Part shown: piece after piece, positions 62,133 through 64,000 of the stretch | How positions within the stretch are numbered: position 1 is the first letter of the stretch | How the letters are laid out: each line of letters starts with the position of its first letter | Origin: Dicaeum eximium | Taxonomy: Eukaryota; Chordata; Aves; Passeriformes; Dicaeidae | Direction of reading: 5' to 3' | NCBI GenBank assembly: GCA_013396995.1 | Contig: VWZP01009941.1 | Location: 2,520,748-2,584,747, forward strand | DNA: 64,000 nucleotides | Made by a program: the position numbers and the translations under genes | Notes under the pieces: generated by a model | What the model saw: only the letters and a program-made list of their open reading frames with translations | Databases searched by the model: none | Told to the model about the DNA's origin: nothing

Positions 62133-64000
62133 TTGGCATGTATTTTTTATTTTGCATTTGACTAACCAGTTGTATATCAACAGCACATATGCACACACAA
62201 GATATTGTTAAAACACTAAAAGGAAAGTTGTGGAGACTGGCCAAATAAAAAGCCAAATTAAACAAAAGAACTTGTGATAATTTCATACAGGTCCCTTGTG
62301 TAGAGTGATTAAGTTTTAGAGGCCAAAAGGCATTCACTTATTATTGACTATGTCTTGTTCAGCATAGTCACTTTACTTTCCACCTTAACAATTTTTTTTT
62401 TCCTTGAGGAGTAAGCTTCTAAGCTTCACCCACCTTGAAGCCAAGAATATTTGGAAGGGTGGGGTGGTTTTTTCATTTTACACATTGCACATTTTGTGGC
62501 AATGTTTTTCTTGGGCTCAGTACATTTTTGACTGTAGCACAGTCATTACTTCATTTTTCTAAACATATGTATTTAAAGCCCACAAGGGTCTGTGAAATCT
62601 GATACTAAAATAAGACATCGTATATATAAGAACCATGGTTTCTTTAAGAAAGCCATTTTTTAACCTCTATTCCAGAATTCTTTTAATGTGGTAGGAATTC
62701 ATTTTTTTCCTTTATTTATAGTTTTGTCCTTCATGGTGATTATTGATATTGGAGTAGAAAATGAAAAATGTACTATTGCATTTTAATGAAATCAGTTAAA
62801 ACTATTAAAAGAAAATATTTTATTAAAAGAGAAAAGGACAAAAAAGTACATTTTGAATAGGAAGTAGCTGTCAGAGAGAACTGTGTTATTTAACCAGTAT
62901 AAGAATTTGTTACACAAAAAAAATCAAATAGTTTCTTTTAAGTGGTGTTGAATGAGGAGGGTGTTTTCAGTCCAGGGGACACCCGAGCTGTCATGGCTCT
63001 CTCTGACGCATGCTGATTTCTTGTTCTTTTGGGATGATTTTCTTTCTGAAACATTCTTCTTTCAGGATGATTTCAAGAGGTACTCTTTAATATTTGCCCG
63101 TGTCTTTCAACAACACGTTCAAAGTGCCCTTTTTTGTTAGCATTGCTTTTTCTCTTGCATTATTTGTACTACATTTAATGAAATGATAAGGATTCAAAGT
63201 TCAGAGATTCATTTACATATATCTTTCTTTGAGATTTTTCTTCACAACGAAGAAAAACCTGGGGTTTTCCCAGGTGTTAGGGAGCACAGAGAAGCGTAAA
63301 CATTTCTCTATAAAACTTGTATTCTCATTTCCTTTCTGGTTGAGAAATGCTTGTTGCCATATGTGAATATCATTTAAAGAGGTGTCATGGTGTTTCAAAC
63401 ATACTTTACAGAGCATTCAAAGTATTCAAGGAGACCTTCTCAGAGGCATGGCTGGCAAAGGGTAATCAAAACTAAAGGAAAACTAATGGCTAGGGGTATT
63501 TGAATTTCAGGAAAATTTTTAATATCTTTCAGTCTGTGGTATATAATGTGGCATTGGTATGATGGATTTGTGTGCTTTTAATTTTCTCTTCTCAAATTTA
63601 CCTGCTAAACTGGCAGCATCTTGTTTTCAGATACAGTACAAATATTTTCGGGGAAAAATCCATAACAGTAGCTCTATAAAATTCTGTTCAGGACCCCTTA
63701 AATTTTATACAGGTTCTGGAACTTTTATAGATAAAAGGTTTTCTTATGACAGAAAATGGTTTTAAAAAAAAAAGGGAAAAAGCCTGGCTGGCTTAAGGAG
63801 TACTGAGATTTGCAGCAAACTTTTAGTTCACAAGGCTTTTCATTTTATTGTTTTAGAAGAGTCGTAATAAAGCTCCACTTTCAGCATGGATGAACTCCAT
63901 TTACTGTTTTTTTCTGAAACATTACTGTGGCAATTGTCACCAGGTTTGACACCATCAGAAGTTTCTCAGGCTGCCAGCACCATGAGATAAAACAGATTTT
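62133..64000 (+). other. ASXL3: ASXL3 intron 2, right edge
   Basis: AT-rich intronic sequence running off the window. No exon, repeat or RNA gene was recognised. Confidence 0.5.

Noticed and set aside
1..64000. CRISPR array, tRNA/rRNA genes or a multi-gene system
   Set aside because: No regularly spaced direct repeats, cloverleaf-type sequences or clustered coding regions were seen. The window is vertebrate intergenic and intronic DNA.

Overview
The window looks like non-coding DNA from a bird nuclear genome. It is about 60% A+T and carries CR1 LINE fragments at several ages, plus copies of an ERVL-type LTR with the terminal sequences I associate with neoavian birds. It has one CpG island, assembly gaps, and no densely packed ORFs. 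The species cannot be fixed from the sequence. I found no bacterial-type operons, CRISPR arrays, tRNAs or rRNAs.

The only protein-coding sequence I can support is one 83-nt exon at 41923-42005 on the + strand. It encodes part of the N-terminal HARE-HTH (winged-helix) domain of an Additional-sex-combs-like protein, and the residues fit ASXL3 better than ASXL1 or ASXL2. The window therefore appears to hold the 5' end of ASXL3. Layout: 1-15.5 kb is upstream flank with a solo LTR, CR1 3' ends and a candidate enhancer carrying four POU octamers. The CpG-island promoter lies at about 15.6-16.8 kb, and a 420-bp N gap there probably hides coding exon 1. A roughly 25-kb intron 1 follows, then exon 2, then more than 22 kb of intron 2 running off the right edge.

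Intron 1 contains a 5'-truncated CR1 at 28.7-31.1 kb, which includes an exact 386-bp direct repeat split by a single N (almost certainly an assembly error), and a possible conserved element at 32.9-33.6 kb. Intron 2 contains a G-rich 22-bp tandem repeat, a second N gap abutting 47 T's, a long purine-rich tract interrupted by a second LTR of the same family, a small CpG-island-like block at 58.2-58.5 kb, and an older decayed CR1 that still shows ordered pieces of ORF1, endonuclease and reverse transcriptase.

I see no undescribed multi-gene system. The points most worth following up are the missing exon 1, the 386-bp duplication, the octamer cluster, the intronic CpG block and the purine tract with its inserted LTR. 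Family assignments come from recognising sequence by eye; no alignment was run.
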